Below, in pieces: positions 1-8,752 of a stretch of DNA of 40,540 bases; the first letter of the stretch is position 1, and every line of letters begins with the position of its first letter. The notes below the pieces were generated by a model, which worked only from the letters and a program-made list of their open reading frames with translations, was not told where the DNA came from and did no database searches. The translations under genes and the position numbers were made by a program. Where the stretch lies: positions 1 through 40,540 of the forward strand of contig DASTRY010000084.1 of the NCBI GenBank assembly GCA_035760965.1, in the 5' to 3' direction. The stretch is from JADGHX01 sp035760965 (GTDB taxonomy: Bacteria; Pseudomonadota; Gammaproteobacteria; Steroidobacterales; Steroidobacteraceae).

Positions 1-681
1 TTCGCGGCGCTGGCGCAGTGGCACGGCGCTGCGATCCTCAGCTCCTCGCCGGAACGGCTCGCGCGCATCGGCGCGGACCGACGCATCGACACACGCCCGA
101 TCGCCGGCACGCGCCCGCGCAGCCGCAAGCCGGGCGGCGATGTGGCCGAGATGACCGAGCTCGCCGCGCACCCGAAGGAGCGCGCGGAACACGTCATGCT
201 GATCGATCTCGAACGCAACGATCTCGGCCGCGTGTGCGTCCCCGGTACGGTGCGGGTCGATGAGCTCATGACCATCGAGTCGTATGCTCACGTGCACCAC
301 ATCGTCTCGAACGTGACGGGGCAGCTGCGGGAGGATGTGACGCCGATCGGCGCGCTGCGCGCGGTGTTTCCCGGAGGCACGATCACGGGTTGCCCGAAGG
401 TGCGCTGCATGGAGATCATCGCCGAGCTCGAAGGCGCAGGGCGCGGCGCATACACCGGCTCGATCGGCTTTCTCGGCCGCGACGGCACGATGGACACGAA
501 CATTCTGATCCGCACGATGACGCTGAGGGGACGCGAGGTCGAGCTGCGGGCCGGCGGCGGCGTCGTAGCGGACTCGATCCCGGAACGCGAGCTCGAGGAG
601 ACGCGCGCGAAGGCGCGCGGTCTGCTCGCCGTGTTCGATGCGGACACCGGCGCGCTGCGCGGCGGAGCGTCGCGGTCATGA
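1..681 (+). CDS. pabB: Aminodeoxychorismate synthase component I, C-terminal part (5' end outside window)
   Basis: Reading frame 1 is open from the first base to the TGA at 679-681, so the gene starts upstream of the window. The product would convert chorismate to 4-amino-4-deoxychorismate with the glutaminase PabA in folate synthesis, in the cytoplasm. Visible chorismate-binding-fold motifs in order are SSSPERL, TRPIAGTRPR, a HPKERAEHVMLIDLERND block (the conserved ERNDLGRV helix), the FPGGTITGCPK segment and the late EELEETRAKARG helix. These are shared with anthranilate synthase TrpE, but the following pabC gene, overlapping by ATGA at 678-681, makes PabB the better call. It is the first visible gene of the pabC-mltG-tmk-holB-pilZ run. 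Confidence 0.93.
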   Translation, partial: FAALAQWHGAAILSSSPERLARIGADRRIDTRPIAGTRPRSRKPGGDVAEMTELAAHPKERAEHVMLIDLERNDLGRVCVPGTVRVDELMTIESYAHVHHIVSNVTGQLREDVTPIGALRAVFPGGTITGCPKVRCMEIIAELEGAGRGAYTGSIGFLGRDGTMDTNILIRTMTLRGREVELRAGGGVVADSIPERELEETRAKARGLLAVFDADTGALRGGASRS

Positions 682-1565
682 CGGGCGCGGCTCGGCCCGG
701 TTCCACCGCCGGCGCCGGCCCGGATCTGGTGCGGGTCAACGGCGTCGAGGTGACCTCATCCGCAGCGCTGTCGCCGCTCGATCGCGGCCTGCATTTCGGC
801 GACGGCCTCTTCGAAACCCTCGCGTGCCGTCGCGGGCGGGCGCGGTTCCTGTCGCTGCATCTCGATCGGCTGATGGGCGGGTGCGAGCGCTTGCGCATCG
901 ACATCGGCGACGTTTCTGCGATCCGTCGCGAAATCGAGGAGGCCGCCGCGGCGACGGGCGATTCGCTGATCAAGCTGATCGTGACGCGAGGCCCGGCCGT
1001 CGCCCGCGGCTACGGCTGGTCGGGTACCGAATCCGCGACGCGCGTCCTCCTGCGCTATGCGTGGCCGCAGGAAGATGCGACCGCCTGGCTCGATGGCGTG
1101 CGCGTCCAGATCGCGCGCATGAAGCTGGGCGAGAACGCGGCGCTCGCCGGCATGAAGCATCTGAACCGATTGGAGCAGGTGCTGGCGCGCGCCGAGGTGC
1201 CGAGCAAAGAGGCCGCGGAGCTGCTGCTTTTCAGCAGCTCGGGGTTTTTGATATCGGGAACCATGAGCAACGTCTTCATCGTTCGGAACGGCCGGCTCGC
1301 GACGCCGCGGGTCGACCTCTGCGGAGTCGCCGGCGTCATGCGCCGGGTGGTGCTCCGCGAGGCTGCGAAGGCCGGACTGGCTGCGGAAGAGGGCGGGCTG
1401 TCCGAGCACGATCTGAACGGCGCGGATGAAGCCTTCCTCACGAACGCGCGCATCGGCGTTTGGCCGATCCGCGCGATCGGCTCGCGTGCGCTGACGATTG
1501 GTGAGGTCACGCGCAGGGTACAGGCGCTGATCGCCCCCGCGCTCGAGAATCCGGTCGATGCGTAA
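678..1565 (+). CDS. pabC: 4-amino-4-deoxychorismate lyase (class IV PLP enzyme)
   Basis: A 295-residue branched-chain-aminotransferase-fold protein that splits aminodeoxychorismate into p-aminobenzoate and pyruvate. The N-terminal DRGLHFGDGLFET motif (about residues 35-47) and the PLP lysine in GMKHLNRLEQ (about K160) are clear, followed by SSGFLISGTMSNVF, which matches the cofactor-phosphate-binding region. I start at the ATG at 678 because it overlaps the pabB stop as ATGA. The frame is open further upstream, but that stretch is only the shadow of pabB. The first 15 or so residues are low-complexity and may be unstructured. Stop at 1563-1565 overlaps the mltG start, so translation is probably coupled. 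The partner PabB is directly upstream. Confidence 0.92.
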   Translation: MTGAARPGSTAGAGPDLVRVNGVEVTSSAALSPLDRGLHFGDGLFETLACRRGRARFLSLHLDRLMGGCERLRIDIGDVSAIRREIEEAAAATGDSLIKLIVTRGPAVARGYGWSGTESATRVLLRYAWPQEDATAWLDGVRVQIARMKLGENAALAGMKHLNRLEQVLARAEVPSKEAAELLLFSSSGFLISGTMSNVFIVRNGRLATPRVDLCGVAGVMRRVVLREAAKAGLAAEEGGLSEHDLNGADEAFLTNARIGVWPIRAIGSRALTIGEVTRRVQALIAPALENPVDA

Positions 1566-2607
1566 GCTGCTCCTCATCGTCGTGGTGTTGGTTGCAATCG
1601 GCGGCTACGCGCGATATCGCTACATCACGACTAGCTACACCGCGCCCGGTCCCCTGACCGAGGTGACGCGGGTGGAGGTACCGCCTGGCGCCAGCGTGCG
1701 CGCGGTCATCACGCAGCTCGGCAAGCGTGGAGTGCTCGCCGACGCGCGTGCCGTCTCGCTGTACCTGCGCGTGCAAGGGCTCAGTCCCAAGTTCAAAGCC
1801 GGCACGTACGACTTTCCCGCGCATGCGACGCCGGCACAGGTGGTTCAGATGCTCGAGCAGGGCAACGTCGTGCTCGAGCAGCTCACGGTGGTCGAAGGGT
1901 CTCGATTCGCTGACTTCCGCCGCACGCTCGAAAGCCACCCGGCGGTCCAGGTGACCTTGCGAGGAAAAAGCGACGCGGAAGTCATGGCTGCGATCGGTCA
2001 CCCGAACGAAGTCCCCGAAGGGCGCTTCTTTCCGGATACGTATCGATTCGCCGCACACACGACGGATGTCGAGCTGCTGAAGCTCGCGTACAACAGCATG
2101 CAGCGCGTGCTCGAGCAGGCCTGGGCCCAGCGCAAGGAGGATCTGCCGATCCACACGCCTTACGAGGCGCTGATCCTCGCGTCCATCGTGGAGAAAGAGA
2201 CGGCACTGGATTCCGAGCGGGCGTTGATCGCCGGTGTGTTCACCGCGCGCCTGCGCCGCGGTATGCGCCTGCAAACCGACCCGACCGTGATCTACGGTCT
2301 CGGGCAGAGCTACGATGGCGACATCCGCACGAAGGACCTTCAGACGGACACGCCGTACAACACGTACACGCGGACGGGGCTGCCGCCGACGCCCATCGCA
2401 CTGCCGGGCCGCGAGTCCGTGCTCGCCGCAGTGCGCCCGGAGGAAACGGGCGTCATCTACTTCGTCGCGACCGGCGATGGCACCGGAGCCCACTACTTCT
2501 CGAAGACTCTCGAGGAGCACAACCAGGCTGTGAGGCGCTACCTCGCGCGACTGCGCCAGCGAGGCACGCTGCCGACGCACACGACCACGCAAAGCGAGGC
2601 CCGTTGA
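1558..2607 (+). CDS. mltG: Endolytic murein transglycosylase MltG (YceG-like)
   Basis: A 349-residue inner-membrane protein with one N-terminal TM segment (about residues 4-18, LLLIVVVLVAIGG) and a periplasmic YceG domain. The family cleaves nascent peptidoglycan glycan strands and sets their length. A LysM-like part is followed by the catalytic region: ILASIVEKET carries the expected catalytic glutamate (about E212), then RRGMRLQTDPTVIYG, TPYNTYTRTGLPPTPI and the C-terminal YFVATGDGTGAHYFS block. Length and motif order are normal for the family. The ATG at 1558 overlaps the end of pabC by 8 bases, and its TGA overlaps the tmk start. The pabC-mltG-tmk-holB order is widely conserved in gammaproteobacteria. 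Confidence 0.95.
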   Translation: MRKLLLIVVVLVAIGGYARYRYITTSYTAPGPLTEVTRVEVPPGASVRAVITQLGKRGVLADARAVSLYLRVQGLSPKFKAGTYDFPAHATPAQVVQMLEQGNVVLEQLTVVEGSRFADFRRTLESHPAVQVTLRGKSDAEVMAAIGHPNEVPEGRFFPDTYRFAAHTTDVELLKLAYNSMQRVLEQAWAQRKEDLPIHTPYEALILASIVEKETALDSERALIAGVFTARLRRGMRLQTDPTVIYGLGQSYDGDIRTKDLQTDTPYNTYTRTGLPPTPIALPGRESVLAAVRPEETGVIYFVATGDGTGAHYFSKTLEEHNQAVRRYLARLRQRGTLPTHTTTQSEAR

Positions 2608-3248
2608 TGGCCGGGCGGTTCATCACACTCGAAGGGATCGAAGGCGCGGGCAAGTCGACGGTCGCGCGCTTCGTGCGCGAATGGCTGACGAGCCGAGGCA
2701 TTGAGGTCTGCGCGACGCGCGAGCCGGGCGGTACGCCGCTGGCCGAACGGGTCCGCGAGCTGGTGCTGAATCGGCAGGGTGAGCCGATCACGCCCGTCAC
2801 GGAGACCCTGCTGATGTTTGCGGCGCGCGGGCTGCATCTCGAGAACCTGATCCGGCCGAGCCTCGCCCGCGGCGCCTGGGTCGTCTGCGACCGCTTCACC
2901 GACGCAACGAGGGCGTATCAGGGCGGCGGACGCGGCGTGAGCGGTGAGTGGATCGAGCAGCTCGCAGCGGCCGTTCAGCGCGGTCTGCAGCCCGATTGCA
3001 CGCTGTTGCTCGACTTGCCGGTCGAGGTCGGGTTGCAGCGAGTCCGCCAGCGCTCGGGCACCGCCACTCCGAGCGATCGCTTCGAGGAGGAGCCGGCGCG
3101 CTTCTTCGAGCGCGTGCGCGCCACCTATCTCGATCTGGCGCGCGCCGAGCCCACACGAATCCGTATCATCGATGCCGCTCGCGACCTGCCGGAGGTGCAG
3201 AGCCAGGTGGCGGGCGTGCTACAAGAGCTTCTGAAGAGTACGTCGTAA
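2607..3248 (+). CDS. tmk: Thymidylate kinase
   Basis: A 213-residue kinase that phosphorylates dTMP to dTDP. The P-loop GIEGAGKST is at about residues 10-18; the DRF motif with the thymidine-binding segment (CDRFTDATRAYQGGGRG) follows near the middle. The C-terminal LID-like part contains RQRSG and DRFEEEPARFFERVRATY. I use the ATG at 2607, which shares its A with the last base of the mltG TGA (TGATG). A TTG just in front (2604) would only add one residue. Next gene holB begins 13 bases after the TAA, so all these genes are likely one transcript. Confidence 0.95.
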   Translation: MAGRFITLEGIEGAGKSTVARFVREWLTSRGIEVCATREPGGTPLAERVRELVLNRQGEPITPVTETLLMFAARGLHLENLIRPSLARGAWVVCDRFTDATRAYQGGGRGVSGEWIEQLAAAVQRGLQPDCTLLLDLPVEVGLQRVRQRSGTATPSDRFEEEPARFFERVRATYLDLARAEPTRIRIIDAARDLPEVQSQVAGVLQELLKSTS

Positions 3249-3261
3249 GTTATTGTTCCGA

Positions 3262-4227
3262 ATGAATCCGCAGTGGTTGTCCCCGGCGCTCCAATCGCTC
3301 CGCGCAGCGTATGCCGCGGACCGGCTGCCGCACGCCCTGCTGATTCACGACTCGCCGGGCGCGGGCGGCGACTGGCTGGCGCAGTGGGCGGCGAGCCTCG
3401 CGCTCTGCACGAACTCCGCCGAAGCGCCGTGCGGCCGCTGCGATGGGTGCCGCCGCGTGGCCGCCGATCAGCATCCGGACCTCACGCGCGTCGTCCCGAT
3501 CGAAGATTCCAAGCAGCTGCGCATCGAGCAGGTGCGCGACCTCGCCAGCGAGCTCGCACTCACGAGTCATCAGAGCGGCTACAAGGTTGGCATCCTCTCG
3601 CCGGCGGACACGCTCAATCGATTTGCCGCGAACGCACTGCTGAAGACGCTCGAGGAGCCGCCGGCCCGTACGCTGCTGATCCTCGTAGCCACGCAGCCCT
3701 CGCGCCTGCCGCCGACCATCCTGAGCCGCTGCCAGCGGCTGCGCGTGCGCACGCCGACGCGGGCCGAAGCCACCGCGTGGCTCGAGCAGACGAAGGGGAA
3801 AGCCGACTGGGGCGGTGTCCTCGACGTCATCGGCGAAGCGCCGTTCTGGGCCGCCGCGGAGAGTGACCCGAAAGCGATACCGGCGCTGGGGCAGGAGACG
3901 CGCCGCACGCTCGAAGAGATCGCCGCCGGTGCAGCAGACCCGATCGCGATCGCAGAGCGCTGGAGTCGCAGCGAGCCGGCGCTGCGCTTGCGGTGCTTTG
4001 AGAACTGGCTCACGGATCGCATCCGGCGGCAGTCCGGCGCCATGGGGAATTCCGTAGAAATGCGGCCGGCTGCGCACTTGCCACGGCCCGCGCCGATATT
4101 GAATATACGAAGCCTTTTCGAGCTCGTGGACGGCGTACGGGGACTCAGGTCCATGCTGGACGAGCCGATAAACCGATCGCTGGCCATCGAGATGCTGCTG
4201 CGGCAGCTCGCCGGGCAGCGAACCTGA
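3262..4227 (+). CDS. holB: DNA polymerase III subunit delta'
   Basis: A 321-residue AAA+ clamp-loader subunit. It works in the cytoplasm with tau/gamma and delta to load the beta clamp. Seen in the sequence: a degenerate P-loop region (HDSPGAGGDWLAQW, about residues 29-42, no GKT/S), as expected for delta', a four-cysteine zinc module (C50, C57, C60, C63) ending in DQHPDL, the ALLKTLEEPP segment and the LSRCQRLR motif (sensor 1/SRC finger). A TTG at 3253 would add three residues; ATG at 3262 gives the conventional MNPQWLSPAL start. It lies between tmk and pilZ as in Pseudomonas. Confidence 0.94.
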   Translation: MNPQWLSPALQSLRAAYAADRLPHALLIHDSPGAGGDWLAQWAASLALCTNSAEAPCGRCDGCRRVAADQHPDLTRVVPIEDSKQLRIEQVRDLASELALTSHQSGYKVGILSPADTLNRFAANALLKTLEEPPARTLLILVATQPSRLPPTILSRCQRLRVRTPTRAEATAWLEQTKGKADWGGVLDVIGEAPFWAAAESDPKAIPALGQETRRTLEEIAAGAADPIAIAERWSRSEPALRLRCFENWLTDRIRRQSGAMGNSVEMRPAAHLPRPAPILNIRSLFELVDGVRGLRSMLDEPINRSLAIEMLLRQLAGQRT

Positions 4228-4247
4228 CAGTCCAGAGGACATTGCAT

Positions 4248-4598
4248 TTGCGAGCGGGTGCGAACAAACCGGGTCTCCTGACGCTGACCATCAAGGACAA
4301 GAGCGCCCTCTATCTCGCCTACATGCCGTTCGTGAAGAACGGCGGGCTCTTCATCCCGACGAACAGCAACTACCGCCTCGGCGACGAGGTGTTCATGCTG
4401 CTGAATCTCATGGGTGAGGACGAGAAGCTGCCCGTCGCGGGTCGCGTGATCTGGGTGACGCCGAAGGGCGCGCAGGGCAAGCGCACGGCCGGCATCGGCG
4501 TGCAGTTCAGCGAGCAGGATCGCGGCCAGACGCAGAAGAAGATCGAGAATTACCTGGCCGGTGCCCTGTCCGGGGACAAGGCGACGCACACGATGTGA
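4248..4598 (+). CDS. pilZ: PilZ-domain protein, PilZ type (type IV pilus biogenesis)
   Basis: A protein of about 116 residues covering a single PilZ domain. Its place right after holB matches Pseudomonas, where PilZ is needed for type IV pilus assembly. The classical c-di-GMP motifs are absent: there is no RxxxR arginine pair at the N-terminus, and the (D/N)xSxxG strand reads KNGGLF. So this should be the non-binding PilZ type that acts through protein contacts (family knowledge, for example with FimX/PilB). No ATG exists; an AGAGGA ribosome site at 4234-4239 is 8 bases before the TTG at 4248 and only 2 before the TTG at 4242, so I choose 4248. The stop is 3 bases from the stop of the opposing gene. 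Confidence 0.88.
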   Translation: MRAGANKPGLLTLTIKDKSALYLAYMPFVKNGGLFIPTNSNYRLGDEVFMLLNLMGEDEKLPVAGRVIWVTPKGAQGKRTAGIGVQFSEQDRGQTQKKIENYLAGALSGDKATHTM

Positions 4599-4601
4599 GC
4601 G

Positions 4602-5672
4602 TCAGGCGGTGCGTCGCAGGGCGACGTTGCCGCTCGTGAGCCCGCCCGTCAGCACGTACGCGTCGAACCCGCGCTCCACGAGAATGTACGCGGCGGCCGA
4701 GCTGCGCCGGCCCGTATCGCAATACACGACGTACGGGACGTTCCGATCCAGCGTCGAGATCTTGAGGCGGATGAAATACAGCGGGATGTTCAGCGAGTCC
4801 TCGATCGAGAGGTTCTGATGCTCGCTCGGCAAGCGCACGTCGAGCCACTTGCCGCCCTTCGCCACGATGTCGCGCGCCTGCTCGTAGCTCACCCATTGCA
4901 GCAGCGGCTCGTTCATGAGCTCGCGGAAATCCTGCTTGTTGAGCCGCATCAGCACGCCGTCCGTCATCATCGTCACGGTGGCGTTGCGCTTGGCTTCGGC
5001 AATCAGCGCTTCCTCGCCGAAGGTATCGCCGATGCCGAGCTCGGCGAGCTTGATACCTTCCTTGTTGAGCGGGGTCTCGCGCGTGACGAGGCACTTGCCG
5101 TTCACGATGGCGTAGAAGTAATCGCCTTCCTCGCCCTGCTTGATGACGACTTCGCCGGCCTTGTATGGCACGCGCTGCATGCGCAGGAAGATCGCCTGGA
5201 TGTTCGCCGGCGGAATGCGATGGAAGGCTTTCGTCTGCAGCAGCGTCGTCATCCAGTCGTCGCCGCCGGCGGCTTCGAGCTGCGTTTGCAGCTCCGCCAC
5301 TTCGTACGTGCCGGTCTGGTCCCACGTGATCATCACGTCGAGCAGATCGCTGTCGATCGCGAGATAGCTCACCTCGTCGAGCGTGCGCGCGGTCTGCCTG
5401 CGGGGAATCTGAGGGGAGAGGGGGTTGCGCGCATCCGGCGTACCGCCGCGAATCATCGCCACGGTGCGGCTGCCTTCCTGCATCTCGACCATGCCGCTCA
5501 CGACCCACACGGTGCGCTTGTCCGTGTCGCCTTCCTTGAAGAGCACGCGCCCGGCCGGCATCGTGCGAACGCTCACTTTTTTGGCGAGTGCGGCGAGATT
5601 GTCCCGCTTCAGACCGTCGAGAGGCGCGAACGCCTTCAGGATTTGAACGCTCGTTTCGCGTTCTTCGGACAT
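4602..5672 (-). CDS. Cyclic-nucleotide-binding domain protein with C-terminal rhodanese domain
   Basis: A 356-residue cytoplasmic three-domain protein. Residues about 14-120 form a first CNB-like domain (MPAGRVLFKEGD) that lacks an intact phosphate cassette. Residues about 145-255 are a second CNB domain with a good cassette, FGEEALIAEAKRNATV, including the expected Arg (about R229). Residues 263-356 are a rhodanese domain with the active-site loop YCDTGRRSS (Cys318). It has no DNA-binding domain, so it is not a Crp-type factor; a signalling or sulfur-handling role is possible but unproven. Start: ATG at 5672; a TTG at 5681 would add three residues. The gene converges on pilZ with a 3-base gap. 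Similar architectures are known in gammaproteobacteria without an assigned role. Confidence 0.85.
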   Translation of the reverse strand: MSEERETSVQILKAFAPLDGLKRDNLAALAKKVSVRTMPAGRVLFKEGDTDKRTVWVVSGMVEMQEGSRTVAMIRGGTPDARNPLSPQIPRRQTARTLDEVSYLAIDSDLLDVMITWDQTGTYEVAELQTQLEAAGGDDWMTTLLQTKAFHRIPPANIQAIFLRMQRVPYKAGEVVIKQGEEGDYFYAIVNGKCLVTRETPLNKEGIKLAELGIGDTFGEEALIAEAKRNATVTMMTDGVLMRLNKQDFRELMNEPLLQWVSYEQARDIVAKGGKWLDVRLPSEHQNLSIEDSLNIPLYFIRLKISTLDRNVPYVVYCDTGRRSSAAAYILVERGFDAYVLTGGLTSGNVALRRTA

Positions 5673-5778
5673 CGTGAGCAAACCCGCCTGTTCACCATGA
5701 GATACGGGCCCGAAAACCGTACGGGTCGTTCGAGCGAATTCGATGGTAACACAGCGTTCCGAGTGCTCCGGAACGGGT

Positions 5779-7854
5779 TCACGGTTTTCCGGCCGCGCCG
5801 AGCAATTCCCAGCCGGGGTCCGGCCGAAAACGAGAACCGTATCGCTCTGTGAGCTCGTTCAAGCGCGCCACCACTTCCGTGGCGCCGCGGCTACGCGCGT
5901 AGGCGAGCGGGCCGCCGCGGAAGGGCGCGAACCCCGTACCGAAAATGACCGCGGCGTCGACGAGGTCCGCATCGGCGGCCACGCCTTCGCGCAGGACCGC
6001 GACACATTCGTTCACCAGCACGAGGATCATGCGATCGATCAGATCCGGCGGCGCGGCGGCGCCCGCGGTCGACGGCTTCACCGCCTTGCCGTCCTTCCAC
6101 TCGTAGAAGCCCGCGCCGCTCTTGCGACCGAGCTTCTTCTCGGCGACGAGCGCATCGAGCTGTCGCAAATCCGGGGCCGGGCGCCCGAGCTCCGCGGCGA
6201 TGATCTTGCCGACGTGGCTGGCTACATCGAGGCCGACGACGTCCGCGAGCTCCACAGGGCCCATCGGCATGCCGAAATCGACCGCCGCTTCGTCGATGGT
6301 CGCGAGAGGCACGCCCTCCTGCGCGGCGTACATGGCTTCATGTAGATACGGCATGAGCACGCGATTCACGATGAAGCCCGGCGCGCTGCGGCACGGCACC
6401 GGCAGCTTGTCGAGACGGCGCGCGAAGGACACGGCGGCCTGTGCCGCTTCGTCTGCGGTGCGCACGCCGCTGACGATCTCGACGAGCGGCATCTGCGGGA
6501 CCGGATTGAAGAAGTGCAGGCCAACGAGCCGCTCGGGCCGCGCGAGTTTCGCCGCGAGCGGTTCGAGCGTGATGCTGGACGTGTTGGTGGCGAGCAGGGC
6601 GGTCGGCTTCATGCGCGGTTCGAGACGCGCGTACAGCTCCTGCTTGGCTTCGAGATTCTCGAAGATCGCTTCGATGACGACATCCGCATCGTGCACGCCG
6701 TCGCCCGCGACATCCGCCTGCAGACGATTGCGCGCATCGGCACGCTGGGCGGGCTCGCGAATCCGCTTCTCGAAGAGCTCGTGAGCGCGCTTGATGGCCG
6801 GCTCGATGAATTCCGGTCCGCGGTCCTGCAAGGTGACGGTCAGTCCGCGCAACGCACACCATGCGGCGATGTCGCCGCCCATCACGCCCGCACCGACGAC
6901 GTGAACGTGCTCGACGGGACGTGCGCCCTTGCCGCCCATCGCCTTCAGCCGGTCCTGCAGCAGGAAGACGCGGATCAGGTTGCGCGCCGTCTCGGTGGTG
7001 AAGAGATGCGCGATCGAGCGCGCCTCGGCCTCGTACGCCTGCTGCCCGCGCGCGCCGTATTCGGTCCACAAATCGATGATCGCGTACGGCGCGGGATAGT
7101 GTTCGCGCTTCACCTTGCCGGAAACCTGCGCAACGAGCGCGGGTTTCACGAACCTGCGCACGATCGGCCAGCTGAGCACCTGCTCCGCAAAAGGCGGCCG
7201 GTGATGCGGCGGCTTCTTCGCGATCATGTCGCGCGCCGCGTTCTCCAGGTCGGCCGCATTGACGAGCCGGTCGACGATGCCGATCTGCAGCGCTTTGTCC
7301 GAACGCACGGGGCGCCCGGTGAGCAGCATCTTCATCGCCGGCTGCACGCCGATGAGGCGCGGCAGGCGCACGGTGCCGCCGAACCCCGGGTGAATGCCGA
7401 GCTGCACTTCGGGCACGCCGAGCGAGAGCCGATCGTCGCCGACGGCCACCCGATACCGGCACGCCAGCGCCAACTCGAGGCCGCCGCCGAGCGCGAACCC
7501 ATGGATGGCCGCGACCGTGGGGCAGGGGAGCGCCTCGAGCCGGTCGAGCACCTCCTGACCTGCGCGGATGAGCGCGTACGCATCCGACGCATCCCTGAAC
7601 GACGTGAATTCCTTGATGTCCGCGCCGGCGATGAACCCGTTCTTCTTCGCGGAGCGCACCACGACGCCCTTCGGGGGATTGCTCGCGAGCGGGCCGAGCA
7701 GGGTACCCAGCTCTTCGAGCACGACACGGCTCAGCACGTTCGTCGACGTGCCGGGCTTGTCCAATGTGAGCCACGCGATGCCTTCGGCATCGCGCTCCAC
7801 CTTCCATGCAGCAGCGGACGTATTCATGGCAACAACCTGCTCGTTATGGGTCAT
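5779..7854 (-). CDS. fadJ: Bifunctional enoyl-CoA hydratase / 3-hydroxyacyl-CoA dehydrogenase (FadJ-like)
   Basis: A 691-residue two-domain beta-oxidation enzyme. The N-terminal crotonase domain has the oxyanion-hole and catalytic segments GGGLELALACRY (Glu127) and LGVPEVQLGIHPGFGG (Glu149). The dehydrogenase half begins with a Rossmann motif GAGVMGGD (from residue 321) and has the catalytic histidine in GLHFFNPVPQMP (His447). Length fits FadJ/FadB (about 715). The thiolase partner FadA/FadI is not in the window. Its ATG at 7854 overlaps the stop of the upstream EEP-family gene (ATGA), which favours this start; an in-frame ATG at 7827 would shorten it by nine residues. FadB versus FadJ cannot be settled without the thiolase context. 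Confidence 0.9.
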   Translation of the reverse strand: MTHNEQVVAMNTSAAAWKVERDAEGIAWLTLDKPGTSTNVLSRVVLEELGTLLGPLASNPPKGVVVRSAKKNGFIAGADIKEFTSFRDASDAYALIRAGQEVLDRLEALPCPTVAAIHGFALGGGLELALACRYRVAVGDDRLSLGVPEVQLGIHPGFGGTVRLPRLIGVQPAMKMLLTGRPVRSDKALQIGIVDRLVNAADLENAARDMIAKKPPHHRPPFAEQVLSWPIVRRFVKPALVAQVSGKVKREHYPAPYAIIDLWTEYGARGQQAYEAEARSIAHLFTTETARNLIRVFLLQDRLKAMGGKGARPVEHVHVVGAGVMGGDIAAWCALRGLTVTLQDRGPEFIEPAIKRAHELFEKRIREPAQRADARNRLQADVAGDGVHDADVVIEAIFENLEAKQELYARLEPRMKPTALLATNTSSITLEPLAAKLARPERLVGLHFFNPVPQMPLVEIVSGVRTADEAAQAAVSFARRLDKLPVPCRSAPGFIVNRVLMPYLHEAMYAAQEGVPLATIDEAAVDFGMPMGPVELADVVGLDVASHVGKIIAAELGRPAPDLRQLDALVAEKKLGRKSGAGFYEWKDGKAVKPSTAGAAAPPDLIDRMILVLVNECVAVLREGVAADADLVDAAVIFGTGFAPFRGGPLAYARSRGATEVVARLNELTERYGSRFRPDPGWELLGAAGKP

Positions 7855-8648
7855 GCCGCGGGGCGGCGGGCCATCGCGTCTTCGCGCACGGTGAAATCGC
7901 AGATCAGCGGCCGATGATCGGAGAAGCGCACGTCCGGAACGCGAAAGTCGTGCACTTCGATGCCGCGGCTCACCAGGATGAAGTCCAGCTCGATGCGCGG
8001 CACGCGCGCCGGGAAGGAGGGCAGCCCGGCGCTATTGGCGCTCGTCAGGCCGGCGGCGCGCATGAACAGGTAGATCTCGTGCGTGCCCCAGAAGGTGTTG
8101 AAGTCCCCTGCCACGACCACCGGCTTCTTCGACTGCACGATCAGGTCGTGCAGCGAGCGCAGCTGCTGCTGCCGATGCCGGAACTTCAACGACAGGTGCA
8201 CGAGGAACACGCAGACCTCGTCGAGCTCCAGCTCGATGATGAGCCGCTTGATGCCCTGATCGAAGTAATGGAAGCGCTCGCCGCGCACGTGCGGCGCGGA
8301 CAGGAACGCGTTGCCTTGCTTGCGCACGATGGGCACGAACTGGTTGATGGAGCTCGTGCCGTACTTGCACTGGAACGTCGAGTAGTGCCCGAGATGGCTC
8401 GCGATGTGCTCCGCCTGGTTCACCATGCCCGTGCGGATCGAGCCCGTATCGACTTCGATCAGGCCGACGATGTCGGGATGCTCGTTGCGGATGAACTCCG
8501 TGATGCCGGCGAGCACCTTGCGGTTGCTGCGCAGGTAGCCCGCACCGGGCAGCGGCAGATGGAATGCGGGGCCGGTGCCCGTGGCATAGCGGATGTTGTA
8601 GACCAGTAAGCGCAATACAGAGCCTTTCGGACTCGCGAAATGCTGCAT
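7851..8648 (-). CDS. Endonuclease/exonuclease/phosphatase (EEP) family hydrolase
   Basis: A 265-residue metal-dependent phosphodiesterase of the DNase I-like EEP fold. The diagnostic motifs appear in order: YNIRY near the N-terminus, GLIEVD (metal-binding Glu), VVVAGDFNTFWG (Asp/Asn), RIELDFILVS, and the C-terminal FSDHRPLICDF with the catalytic Asp-His. The substrate cannot be read from sequence; relatives include nucleases, sphingomyelinase-like and inositol-phosphate phosphatases. No signal peptide is seen. I choose ATG 8648; a TTG at 8669 would add seven residues, and neither has a strong ribosome site. Stop overlaps the start of the fadJ-like gene by 4 bases, so the two are co-transcribed. 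Confidence 0.85.
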   Translation of the reverse strand: MQHFASPKGSVLRLLVYNIRYATGTGPAFHLPLPGAGYLRSNRKVLAGITEFIRNEHPDIVGLIEVDTGSIRTGMVNQAEHIASHLGHYSTFQCKYGTSSINQFVPIVRKQGNAFLSAPHVRGERFHYFDQGIKRLIIELELDEVCVFLVHLSLKFRHRQQQLRSLHDLIVQSKKPVVVAGDFNTFWGTHEIYLFMRAAGLTSANSAGLPSFPARVPRIELDFILVSRGIEVHDFRVPDVRFSDHRPLICDFTVREDAMARRPAA

Positions 8649-8752
8649 TCTATCGATCGAACGCGGCAATCGGGAGAGCGCACGTCGCCCGCCGGCGACG
8701 TACGTGGGCCGCCGGTTTCGCGGTCGACCTGAACTGTGCCAGACTCATCGCC

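Noticed and set aside
6514..7917. 467-codon frame opposite the FadJ-like gene
   Set aside because: Shadow of the FadJ gene, whose catalytic residues are intact.
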